From the NCBI GenBank assembly GCA_002099365.1, contig MSED01000014.1:868001-932000 (forward strand): a stretch of 64,000 nt of DNA, given 5' to 3'. This stretch comes from Phialophora verrucosa. Lineage: Eukaryota; Ascomycota; Eurotiomycetes; Chaetothyriales; Herpotrichiellaceae. Under the pieces are notes generated by a model. The model had not been told where the DNA came from. It saw nothing but the letters and a program-made list of their open reading frames with translations, and did no database searches. Numbering within the stretch: position 1 is the first letter of the stretch; the number at the start of each line of letters is the position of its first letter. Below, piece by piece: positions 22,890 to 33,440 of the stretch. The position numbers were made by a program, and so were the translations under genes.

Positions 22890-23250
22890 GCCAAGTCAAA
22901 CAATCCTGGTACACCCACGGCACTGTGTCTCATCTTTCCCATTCTGGCAGGTGTGGAAACAGTTGACAAAACAGCTGCCAGCAACCTGCTGTGATCCAAG
23001 CAATCCTTGAGACACACTTCCTCCGAGATCTCCAACACCATCCTCTAGATGCGACATCTCCTTCTACCTGCTCGACATTATCATTCTCCTTGACGTGTAG
23101 CTCAAATCAGGAAGAATAAGTTCAGCTTATGCACAACGCGCTGGAGCCTGGAATGGATCGGAACGGAAACACAGGTATTTTAGACTTAATAGAGGCATTA
23201 CAAAAAATGGTTGCTCTACTTTATACACGATGCCCGCGATCAAAGTCCCT
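22890..23250. other. Convergent intergenic stretch
   Basis: 361 bp between the convergent 3' ends of the acyl-CoA ligase and the second regulator. Probably the two 3' UTRs; no gene seen. Confidence 0.4.
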
Positions 23251-25916
23251 TCAAGCACAAGTCAATGAAGGCGACATGTTAGGCATTGGCTCGAAATTCG
23301 TCCCGGAAAAGTCAAAGAAGTCGCCGAGGTCTAAATTGACATTGAACTGCCCATTGTCCATGGGAAGATCCAGACTCTCACTCGATGGGAAGAGGGATTC
23401 TGAGGGCACTAAAAAACTCGCGCATTCGTCTTCACGGGCGCTTTCTGTTGTCCAGTCTGAGGGTGGTGCCGTTGGAACGCTCAACGATGCGCAAGCAGGT
23501 TCGTTCGATTGTAGGTCCGTAGAAGGAGGTGAGGGCGTGCAATCGAGCCGGATCGCTGACGGAAGAGCGGAGGCTCGCGGAAAATGTCCCTGCATAATCG
23601 CCACCTCAAGAGAGAAGACGACGTGCAGGTACATAGACGAATGCTGGGTCAGCAATGTCGCCGCGCTCATTTCTTCAGCTTTTGGTGGCTCCTCAACACC
23701 TTCGAGCAGACGTTGGGCGCACTTTGTCGTCTGAAGAATAAAGGCTTTTAAGTCTGCGATTGCGGAAGAAGCCTTTTGAGAGTGCTTCATTGCGTCCAGA
23801 AGGTGTTTGACAGGTGTGGGTGACCTTGTGAGGACTTCCCGAGTAGCAAATCCATCATCTAGTGCATGAAGCAGGAGTGGCTGCGCGCAACAAAACAGCC
23901 TATCCGTCAGGACAGTCAGTACGGTACATTAGAAACGGTACATTAGATGACTCAAAGACATTCAAGCTTGGTGAAGGTCTTGTAAGGACTGCAGCTGACT
24001 TACATTTCTGGGGTCAGATGAGCTCCGTTGCCATGTCGGGCATGCGCTCGAACACAGTTCAGCAGTCCTGTCACCGCATCGGACAGCAGCCGTCGGATAT
24101 TGTTTCTGCTGATGTCACGGCCGAGCGACGTGGTCGGAGCAAACGCCTCCCAAATCAACGCCTTGCGCTGTCGCAACGCAATCTGGCCGGCCCTCGAGAC
24201 ATTTTCAGCAATACGCACATATTTTCGATCGGGGAAAATAGTACCAATAGTAAATCTCAAAAAATTCCAGTTGAGTCACACAGCTTTGGTATGACTCACA
24301 AGTTGCTGGGAGCGACAGCCGGAACTCGGATACCCGTGCGTGCCATGCTTTGGTGTCCGTCTCAATTCTTTTCGCTCTTCGCATCGTGCATTGTACGGAT
24401 TCACCCGCACCAACCGATGCTTCGGACATGTGCCGTGGAGAATAGACAAACATGATCAGATCAGTCAAGGCCGCGGCCAAGTGGCAATGTATGCTCAGGA
24501 GGCCCGCAAGTCTTCTCTTCGCGGCGCGGCTGTACACCACCGATGCGGTCTCTTCGTCGCGCACATCATCGTCGTTCAACCCATTGTTGGTGGAGTCAAA
24601 CACGCAAGTCTGGATCTGGAGCGGTCGTCGGGTGGCCAGGGCCATTGCCCGATCACGCAGAACGAGGCACCACCACAACCGCTTATGTGTCTTTCTCCTT
24701 TCCAGGTCGGGGTTCGTCGCGTAGTTGTGTGCCCCGATCGCCAGTGCGTTCTGGATAGCGTTCGTCAGCCAAGGCCGCCCGGCGTGGAGTCTTCCTGAGG
24801 CGCTATAGTGCGTTAAAAGCCCGCACCCTTGGATCTTGGCCTCAACGTCGTCCTCGTGGCCAAGATCGTACAACAACTGTTTCTGTAAGCATCGGGGATC
24901 CAGAGACTCAAAGACGCGGGTGTGACCTACCTTTGCCCTTCGATAGAACGTATCTCGTGCAGAGCCGAGGTCCTCGAATCCCAGTTCGTGGGCCCCCGAG
25001 AGGGGGCAGTGCTTTGCGGTGGTCAGCCAGACCGGCGAACCAATCCTAGATCGACTTACCATGCAGCTCACACAGAGCATAGCTTGGAGCACAAAGAGGG
25101 AGATCTTTTCCTCCTCGGGCACCAGACGACTTCCATTTTCGAACACGAGTCGAAACCGGCTTTCGTCAACCAGAGGCAGCACCGGTTGGATGTGTTGGAA
25201 GTACTTGCGCAAGAGGTATTGCAGCATGGGCCTCGAGGGCAGCTGGAAGCACCCCTTTTTCTCGAGGAAATCGACCTCGTCAGAAATGGGTCCGTCCTGG
25301 GCCCAAAAGCGACAAAACTCCAGTGTTGAGCATCGGACCATGATGGCCTCACCTTGCGAGCCATTTCGATTGCCTATTTCCCCCGTAGTGTCTGCGACTG
25401 TCCCACCATTAGCTTCGGTTTCCTGACATCGTGGCCACGAGAAATCAAGTTGACTCAAGGTCCGTCCATTGATGAGGGGTTTCCTCTTACTCTGTTGCCA
25501 AAACTCATCGACACCCTCTTCCACGTGAGCGCTTGAGGGAGGCGTAGCCAGGTGTGTTGGCAGTCGATCTGCCTCGGGGCTCTGGAGTTGGCTCAAAAAA
25601 GCTTCCATTCTGGCAGATCCGCAGCAAGGAATTCGTCAGACTGACGCGGTCCACAGCGGTGGCTTCTGACCAACCTTTTCGAGCGTCGAGTTCTGAGAAC
25701 GCAGGTCGACCCGTCCAGCTGGCAATTGGTGCAACATTTCCCCCGAATAGCCAGATCGCATCGTACCTTTCTCTCATGACACCGACGACAAGCCGCACAA
25801 GCTCTTTTCCGCGACGACACCTTGCCTGCGGCGTAGGGGATGGGCCTTTTTAAGACGCTGGGCTGGACGTGGGCGCTTTCTTTGGTGGCAGTGATTGTCG
25901 CAGATATGGTCGACAT
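23251..25916 (-). CDS. Second Zn2Cys6 transcription factor, CTF1-like
   Basis: Zinc cluster at C43, C46, C53, C62, C65 and C72, then the fungal regulatory domain (DEVDFLEKKGCFQLPSRP, RKYFQHIQPVLPLVDE, THKRLWWCLVLRDR). My model: 25916-25675, 25609-25060, 25011-24931, 24882-24296, 24255-24004, 23899-23251; 2,361 nt, about 786 aa. Introns 25012-25059 and 24883-24930 (48 bp each) have no stop and keep frame. The intron 23900-24003 has GTAAGT...CTGAC...TAG and joins LTPEM to a segment reading PLLLHALDD. The intron 24256-24295 is only 40 bp with a weak GTCATA donor, so that junction is doubtful and a frameshift cannot be excluded. The ATG at 25916 is the first Met; upstream the frame opens from GTG. 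The C-terminus is acidic and Phe/Asp-rich, like an activation domain. Confidence 0.84.
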
Positions 25917-26693
25917 CTTCACTCCCTGAGGGTTGCAATATACCTGAGTCTGCACTACACTGCACTCACTGCTCAGGTGTTGTTGATGTTGGGGTTACCC
26001 ACCATCCACAGAGGTCAACCAAGGCGATGGCCTCCCCCTGCGGCTGGATAGACCTGAGGCAGCCATGCGAAACCCTGCCGACCGAGAAACTCAATTAGGT
26101 CTCGCGCCAATGTTGGGTCGTCGGTTGCTTGCACCAATTGGGTCTGACACCGAGTTCAAATCCAGAGCTTCCTCGGTATCGGCATCATGCCCCAATCGGT
26201 ATCCGCCTGTCAACCTCGCCGAGCACGCGGGAGTTGGTGCGTTTGCATTGGCGGGTTTGCCCCGACCCTCACCCCCTCCACATTCGGCCATGTGGTGCAC
26301 CTAGACCCGAGTGTCGTAGTCGGTGCACCGCGCAGCTCGGTGTAGTCGGGATGAAGGACCCGCTGCCCGGGTGCCGAGCACGTATTGACTGGAGACGATA
26401 TCACTTTCATCCGCTCGATGGCTTCTGCTTGGGAATTGGCTCCGGATTGGGTCCGGCCAAGGCCCAACTGGGTACTTCTGATTAGGGGGCATCACAATTG
26501 GTGACTGACACAGCGACTATATTCTAGCATCAATAGCGAGAAGAATACGCTTCACGCGCAATCATATGTCCAGGAACGCGTCCTCCTTTGCCCGTTGCGT
26601 CGATCACACTTGTTCTATTCACAATCTCCTGATACCGAAGTCGGAGGAGTGAGTTGCGAATCGCGACCATAGTTTCATTCGTGCGACGCAAAC
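25917..26693. promoter_or_regulatory. Divergent promoter: regulator 2 / cupin
   Basis: 777 bp between two divergent starts, with one CCTCGG hexamer at 26171-26176. GC-rich, with short random frames only. Confidence 0.4.
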
Positions 26694-27342
26694 ATGGCTG
26701 CAAGTCCCGGCCAGTCTTCAAACCTTCAGCCGGCAATGAACTTTGGAATGCGCCCATGTACACGTTGGATCACACACCACAACGAGGAGGGCAAAAGTGT
26801 GTTTGGTCCCCAGCCTGATCTGCTTTTCAAGGAACGGGCGGGCTATGGAGTGAGCCGCGCGTATGCGTTAGCAAGGGTACCGGCTGTTTTGGACAAGGAT
26901 CAAGATTTTCAGGCATACACGTCCCCCGATGGGAGTAGCAACGTGACATCGTACGCTTTGGGCGGGCAGCATGTCACCGTCGCCGGCGGCGTGAACGTGT
27001 GCTACATGAACATGGCTCCACGGTCCTCCTCGCCCATGCATCGAACGGTGTCGGTGGACTTTGTAGCTGTCATCGAGGGCGAGATCGAACTGGAGCTGGA
27101 TTCTGGAGAACGGAAACTCCTGCAGTTGGGAGTGAGTATTCTCTTCATCCACATGCACCTTTAGATCGTCGCATCTCACCGATGACTGACACATGCTCTA
27201 GGACTCCGTCGTACAACGTGCCACGATGCATCGGTGGATTAATCCTTCCCACGACAAATCGGCGAGAATCCTTGCCGTCCTGGTTTCCTGTGATCCGTTT
27301 GAGGTTGCGGGAGAGCAAATCCAGCAGGAATATCTTTCCTGA
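26694..27342 (+). CDS. Single-domain cupin protein
   Basis: 192 aa from two exons, 26694-27131 and 27202-27342, joined at ...LLQLG/DSVVQRATMHRW. The intron is 70 bp with GTGAGT and CTGAC signals. Cupin motif 1 is degenerate (H116, D122, then VIEGEIELELDSGE at 127-139); motif 2 is GDSVVQRATMHRWIN with H156 and N160. The set of metal ligands is incomplete relative to classic germin-type cupins, so it may be a binding or isomerase-type member and not an oxygenase. Small cupins like this are frequent in fungal metabolic clusters. It is the last gene before the transposon block and is divergent from regulator 2. Confidence 0.86.
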
Positions 27343-27828
27343 TGGCCACGGTGGCCACCGAAACACCCAGGCCGCAATTTAGATAGTCGTGCAGACACAG
27401 TCCATAGGTTTGTTCGTCTCGTAGCGCTCTACATTTTCGATCGCCGTCGGTCGTTGATTTGGTGGAGGTGCGGCAGGATAGTTGCTCTCCCGCGGACACA
27501 TTGTGTCTTCTGATGGCTGGGAAACCACTCCTTCACCAAAGCTCAGTTCGCCTTATGCGGAAAGAAACTCCAGATTCCTGCGTGTAAATGAGCAGGCTGG
27601 CCAATAGGTGTAACAGCAGGCATGACCTGACCCGCCTCTCCCCAAGGTTCTGGAGACACTGCGCCCTGCATTACGCCGACTTCTCGGCCACAGCTTTCGG
27701 CGATGATGATACGGCGGTGTTAGCCTCTCTTGGCTTGCACGCGCAATATCCGATTCACTCTAGCATCCCCATAAATGAAATATATTCGACGGCGAAGATA
27801 TGTCCTGGAGCCTTGCGATCAAACATAT
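27343..27828. other. Junction between cluster and transposon block
   Basis: 486 bp between the cupin stop and the first base of the copia LTR. Normal base composition, no sign of RIP, no supported gene. Confidence 0.45.
27824..27828. repeat. Target-site duplication, left copy (CATAT)
   Basis: CATAT directly precedes the LTR at 27829 and is repeated after the other LTR at 45230-45234. This is the 5-bp duplication expected for a Ty1/copia insertion. Confidence 0.85.
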
Positions 27829-28094
27829 TGTTGAGCTGAGGCGCTATTTGCAGTCATATATGCATATGCTATTGTACAGCTGTCTGTCTTATTTACAGAG
27901 GTCTTTGCGCCTTCTTATATATCTGAAAGACGCCTGTGCCTCTCTGCCTCAACACCACCACCCGAGGCACCTCTGAGGCACTCGGGGGTACTCTAAGGCA
28001 CTCTGAGGCACTCGGAGGCACTCTAAGGCACTCTTGAGACACGCCGTTGTCTTACGGCGCCGACGAGGTGCCTCGGAGTGTGCCTGGTTCAACA
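27829..28094 (-). repeat. Copia LTR, outer left copy (weakly mutated)
   Basis: 266 bp, TGTTGAGC...GGTTCAACA. It still carries many CA and TG dinucleotides, unlike its partner at 44964. Contains a run of about seven 10-bp units of the type GGCACTCTRA near 27966-28040. Confidence 0.9.
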
Positions 28095-30456
28095 CACCCT
28101 CCTAGGGCGGGATTACTTCTTAATCTCGGCCTAAATATTAACTAGGTTAAGCTGCCGTATAAAACGCTTAAATACTTATCTTAGGAGAGGTTTTATAAGG
28201 CCGTCTACCTTTATAGCGCTAGTAGAGACCTATTTAATATTAATAGTACCTTCTTAAACCTCTTAATATAATTAATACTAGTATATATTAATATAGTGTA
28301 GGCGGGTTATAAGGAGAGGTTCCTTAGCCTTTAGAAGGCGTATTATTTACTTATTATTTAACTATATTATTAGGCCTCCGTTAAAGCTAAAGTTAATATA
28401 ATTAAAGAACCTTTACTAGTATAGTAGTTCCTTTATAGATTAAGATAATATAAGTAACTCTACTTCTATAGTTAATATTATAATAGTTATCTACTTTAAG
28501 GCCTTCTAGTTAATTAGGCCGTTATATAAGCTAAAGAGGTACTTATTAAAGCTCTTCCTATCTATATTATTAGTAAATATAATATTTAAGTAATATTTAA
28601 ATAGAAAGAAGGGTAGCTAAATAAATAATTATATTTTAACCTCTAAAGGCTTAAGGACGCCTCTATATTTAATTATAAAGTATTTTAAATAGCTAAAATA
28701 AGCTAATACTCTATTAGTAAGGTATATATATTTTAATAAGGGGTTCTATAAATACTAAGAGAGGATTAAGACTACTTTTATAATATCTAGTCTAGTAATA
28801 ATAGCTATAAAATTAATTAAGCTAATATATAACTAGAATCTATATTTATCTAAGGTAAATACTTCGCCTTTATATTAATTTAATATATTTACTAATAAAG
28901 AGGTTTATATAAGATACTTAATATTAAAATATATAATTATTTTATTAATATAAGAGTCTTAATATAACTAAAGAAGGCGTCTCGATCTATTATAAATAAT
29001 ATATATACTAAAGAATTAATTAACCTCTATAATCTCTCTTAGCTTAAAGTCTCTTTATAGCTTATTAATTAGCTCTTATACCTTTAAGGCGTCTTCCTTT
29101 AAGAAGAGAAGAATAATATTATTAATATAAAAGAAGAAGATAACCTAGCTATTTATTAATATATAGTTTATACCGGGGACTCTCTTAAGGCCTAGTTTAG
29201 TAATAATATTTACTAAATAGTTATACTAAAGGTGTAGTAACTATTTAAGGCCGTATAGGGCCTTTAAAAGCTAAAGGACTTTATTATTTTATTTAAACCT
29301 TAGTAGCTACTCGATTATAACGTCTTTATCGATATTACTATTAAGGAAGGTATTAATAGCGTTAAGCTATATAATTTTAAGGTTAAACGCTACTAAAAGT
29401 ACTATTAATGCTTTAAAATATTAAATTATGAGTGTTATAATATAGTTATTCTTTTAAGAGGTCTAAAGATCTCCTTAAATGTAAATTCGCGCCTTAAACT
29501 TATTTAAATAACCGTCTATATTAAACTTATACTTAAATACCTAGAGAAGTAGTAGTAGCTTATATTAAGGTTATTTAAAAACCTCTTAAAATATTCTTCT
29601 CGCCTTTAATACCTTAAACTCTATATAGGCTACTATAATAAAGTATTTACTAAATAAATACTTACTAAGGTCTCTCTAGCCTTTTAGTTCTAAGAGTAAT
29701 ATATCCTTATAAATCTTTAGCTTATTTAGGTCTTAAGATACTATTACTAGTACTAATACTTTATTTATCGCTCGAGAACTTTCTAAGAGAGCTATAGAGA
29801 AGCTATAATAATATTCTAAAGGTCCTTTAGTATCTAGAATGAACTATATTAGCTGTCTCTTCTTTTTCTTACGCTTTAAACCTTTAGGGAGGATATTATC
29901 GTCGTTTAGTACTATAAAAATTTTATACGCGTATAGTACTAAGTTTAGTCTTTACCTCGTTAGTTTTTCCTATATAGCCTATATTAGTTTATATATATCT
30001 TCTACCCTCCTAAATAATAATAAAGGAGGTATAATAAAGTTATTATCTATTATATTAGGCGTATATACGGTATCTAGTATATTTACCTCTAGTTAAGATA
30101 TTCTTAAAGACTAAGAAGACCCTCGATATAGAGTAATTTCTAATATCGCGTTAAAGGAGTTACCTATTCTAGTAATTATTTATACCTTAAGTAAGTTACC
30201 TCTTCTTAATTATACCCTTTAGCCTTATTTTACTATAGTATTTATAACTTTATCTTTATTATCTTTATCTTTATCTTTATATAATTATATACCTTTAGAG
30301 ACGCCGCTAAGGACGTTAAAATTAATAATATCGACGTTTAATTTAAAGCTATTAAGTTATAAGAGATATAATATATCTTATAGGTTAAACTTCTAGCCCT
30401 TATTAAAATATATATTATATATCTATATAATTTTATATCTATTTTAAGGGTTCTAG
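28095..30456 (-). pseudogene. Copia pol 3' part (reverse transcriptase/RNase H) relic
   Basis: Reverse complement of the copia RT region seen more clearly at 63.4-63.9 kb. The stretch at about 29,100-29,200 mirrors the YVDDI catalytic region. All frames are broken by TAA/TAG. The short open frame on the plus strand at 29839-30096 is antisense and not a gene. Confidence 0.8.
30453..30456. repeat. Gypsy A target-site duplication CTAG (left)
   Basis: CTAG precedes the gypsy LTR and recurs at 42167-42170. The equivalent site in copia copy B (near 62,530-62,540) is uninterrupted and has a single CTAG, which confirms the insertion point. Confidence 0.85.
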
Positions 30457-30755
30457 TAAACTAGGGCGAAGCTTTATAGCCTCTAGATAGAGGGTTATAC
30501 AGTGGTAGGCACTATCTCTTCGTCTCCGGTATACTATATAATAATAAATAGCTTTATAAATAATAATATTATATATTTTATTATTTATAGTATATATATA
30601 TATTAAATATATATAACTACTTTACCTATAATATATAGCGGAGGTATATAGCCTTATATTAAGGATTTAACTAATTAGATAGTACAGTTACTTATTTATA
30701 TATTATATAGGTATATACAGCTAATTAGCGCTATAAGTATTACCGCCCTATTATA
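30457..30755 (-). repeat. Gypsy A LTR, 3' LTR of the element
   Basis: 299 bp, near-identical to 41868-42166, 50013-50311 and 61424-61722 apart from changes of C-to-T / G-to-A type. A purine tract in element sense adjoins it at 30756-30769. Confidence 0.88.
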
Positions 30756-33440
30756 TCCCTCTCTTATTACTCGCTTCTTAATAACTTCGCTTAAGTAATT
30801 ATCTAAAACTAATCTTATTATCTTTTATAAGCTTCTTTATTATCTCTCTAAAGTTATTAATCTACCTCTCCTCTAAATCCTTCGGACTCTTTACTTTCAG
30901 TTCTAGAGATAACCCTATAGCCTTTACCTTACGTTTAACTATTTTATAAATATCTTATATAATCTTATATTAATCTTCGATATCTATAGTAATAGCTAAA
31001 AGTATTTATTAAAGTCGACGAAATTCGTATATCTCTATATTAATAATAGCTATAGTATTCTTAATAACCTAAAGTCCGCAGCTATAAGTATCGCCTTATT
31101 AATTTAAAATAAGCTTTACTTTACGCGAGGTAATACTAAAGACTTTAGTACCTAGCTATTTAATAAAGAAGTTTATTATAGTTATAGCTCCTTAAGTTTA
31201 AGTTAATAAGGAATTAATAATTAAGTAGGACTAGGTTATAGCGTCAGCGATAAGGAATAGTTAATAGTTTCCTTCTCTCTTTAAGTTATTATTAAATATA
31301 ATAAAGCGTTTTATATAGTTATTTATATCTCTTTAACCTTTAAACTTAATTATTTATTTAGCTATAAAATAAAAATTAACTTAGCTTTAAAATACTAAGC
31401 TTATAATATATTTATATTATATATAAGTCTCTTTATAGCGGGAAGTAATTCCGGCTTTAATAAAGGAGTTATTAATCTATCCGGAATTAGTAAGATTAAG
31501 GCGAGCTATCTTTAGACTATAAGATAAAATATTAACTATATAATAATTAAGGTGGCTAGAAAGAACTTAATAGCGCCGCTAACTCTATTCCTTTTCTTAT
31601 CTCTTAATTAATTAGTTAAGACCTTTTATCGGATCTTTATAATATATTACGATTTATTCTAGATCTTTAAGGTATAATCTAATACTCTTTTTAGTTATAT
31701 AAAGATATATAGCTATATAAGATTTAGATATATATTTTATAAGTAACGATAGCGCGCTAATTATCTTATCAGCTTTAAATTTATAATAATATACTATATC
31801 TTCCTTTATTATTAGTAGCTTTTATAGCTTAAAGTTCTACTAATAAATATATCGCTAAATTATTAACTAGGCGAACTAAATAGCTAGCTAAGTATTTAGG
31901 ATTAAATTTAGTAACGTTAAAGAAGTATTAGCTTTAATTAACTTAGGCGGAGGAATAGTACTAGAAGGACTTATAATATATATTCCTTAGTTTATAGTCT
32001 ATTAATTAATTTTAATACTATAAAATATACTAGAGATTTTCGGCTTCTTTATAAATAATTTATATACGGGCGTTAAAGTATTAGGGCTAAGAGTCGTCGT
32101 TTATAGGCGGGGTTTTTTTTATACCCTCGAGATGTTAATAGAGTTATTCTTTATTAGCTTTATCTATTCTTTACTTCCGAGAATAGAATAAGGTTCGCCT
32201 AGCTTCGTAAGCTAAACTAATTCTTTTTAATATACTTTAATTAAATTTAATTTAATCGTTATCGTATTTTACTATAGCTTTATAAAAATTAGCGCTATAG
32301 AACTTAGAGTTTAAGGCGATTCCGGACTAACTTACTTAATCTATTTTCTTTAAATATTCGGCCGCTTAATTAAGGTAATAGTAAGTCTATCTAATCCTAA
32401 AAGATTCGCGATTATAAAAGTAGGAAGCTTATTAGTCTCTATATATATAATAGGCTAATAACTTATAATCTTTAGTATAGGCCGAGGACTAGTAGTCTCT
32501 AATATAGACTTAATAATTTACTTTAGCGGCGTAAATAGAGCTATCTTCGCGTCTAAATATCCTTCTAAGATAATTAAGTTTATATAATTAAGAGATCGGA
32601 CGCTAACCTAAAATAGTTTATTTACTTTAATTAGTTTATATCTCTTAATTATAAGAGTCTATTTAAGATTATTTTAATTTTAGTCTTAAGTAGTCTTATT
32701 AATAATTACACCTTTATCTATAATAATTTATAAATTATTAGCGGTTAAATATAATATAGCGGAGAAATAATATCTTAGTTTTAACTCTCTCTTAATTCTT
32801 ATAAGTCGATAGATTATTTTATATAAGGCTATTTATAGTATTATTAAAAATATTTTATTAAAATATAGTAAGTACTTTTAAATATACTAATACTAATTTA
32901 GTAAAATAATAATATCTCCGCTATATAAAATAATTAATTAATTAAAGAACTCTATAGAAGTCTAGAGCGGTAACTTTATAATTTCCTTTAAGGGTAGCTT
33001 AATATTCTTCTCTTTATATTTATTAATAAACACTTTAATATTATTTATATATATATAATTTAAAAGGAGTTTCGATTAAAGTTCCCCTCGACGGTTATAT
33101 CTTTTACTAAACTCTTCTTTTCCGGAAACTAATATATAGTACTTCTTAAATTCGGTCTTAGTAAGTTTATAATACTTTATTAAATCGTAAACCTTTTAGA
33201 TTATTATGTTACGCTAGTTACTTATTTCTTTATACTTAATCTTAATATAGCTGAAGAAGTTATTAACGCGGTCTAAATTATCCTAATTAATAGCTTTAAC
33301 GACAACTTTAAGGGATACTTCTTTAGTTCGGGTAGAGTGGTGTATTAGTAAGATAAGTTAATTATTGACCGTATAGGTATTAGAAGCTTAGTACTTTTAT
33401 CGTCGACTAGTAGGAACTATAGAGTTAAGATTTAGCTAAA
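30756..33440 (-). pseudogene. Gypsy A third ORF with Ulp1-like (peptidase C48) C-terminus
   Basis: Same region as 58740-61423 of copy B, read on the minus strand. The catalytic Cys codon is intact (TGC, 31080-31078, followed by Gly). Six codons upstream is TAA at 31098-31096 where Gln (CAA) is expected. The His-Trp pair reads TAT-TAA at 31266-31261, changes that RIP makes from CAT/CAC and TGG. The Asp position (31215-31213) reads AAT. Other stops in this frame, where I read it, are TAA/TAG. Confidence 0.75.

Noticed and set aside
23916..23948. 13-bp direct repeat (CGGTACATTAGA unit twice)
   Set aside because: Lies inside the 104-bp intron of regulator 2; too short to support a function or an array call.
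29839..30096. 85-codon open frame in the AT-rich block (plus strand, hydrophobic)
   Set aside because: It is antisense to the copia pol relic; hydrophobic composition comes from TA-rich DNA, not from a membrane protein gene.
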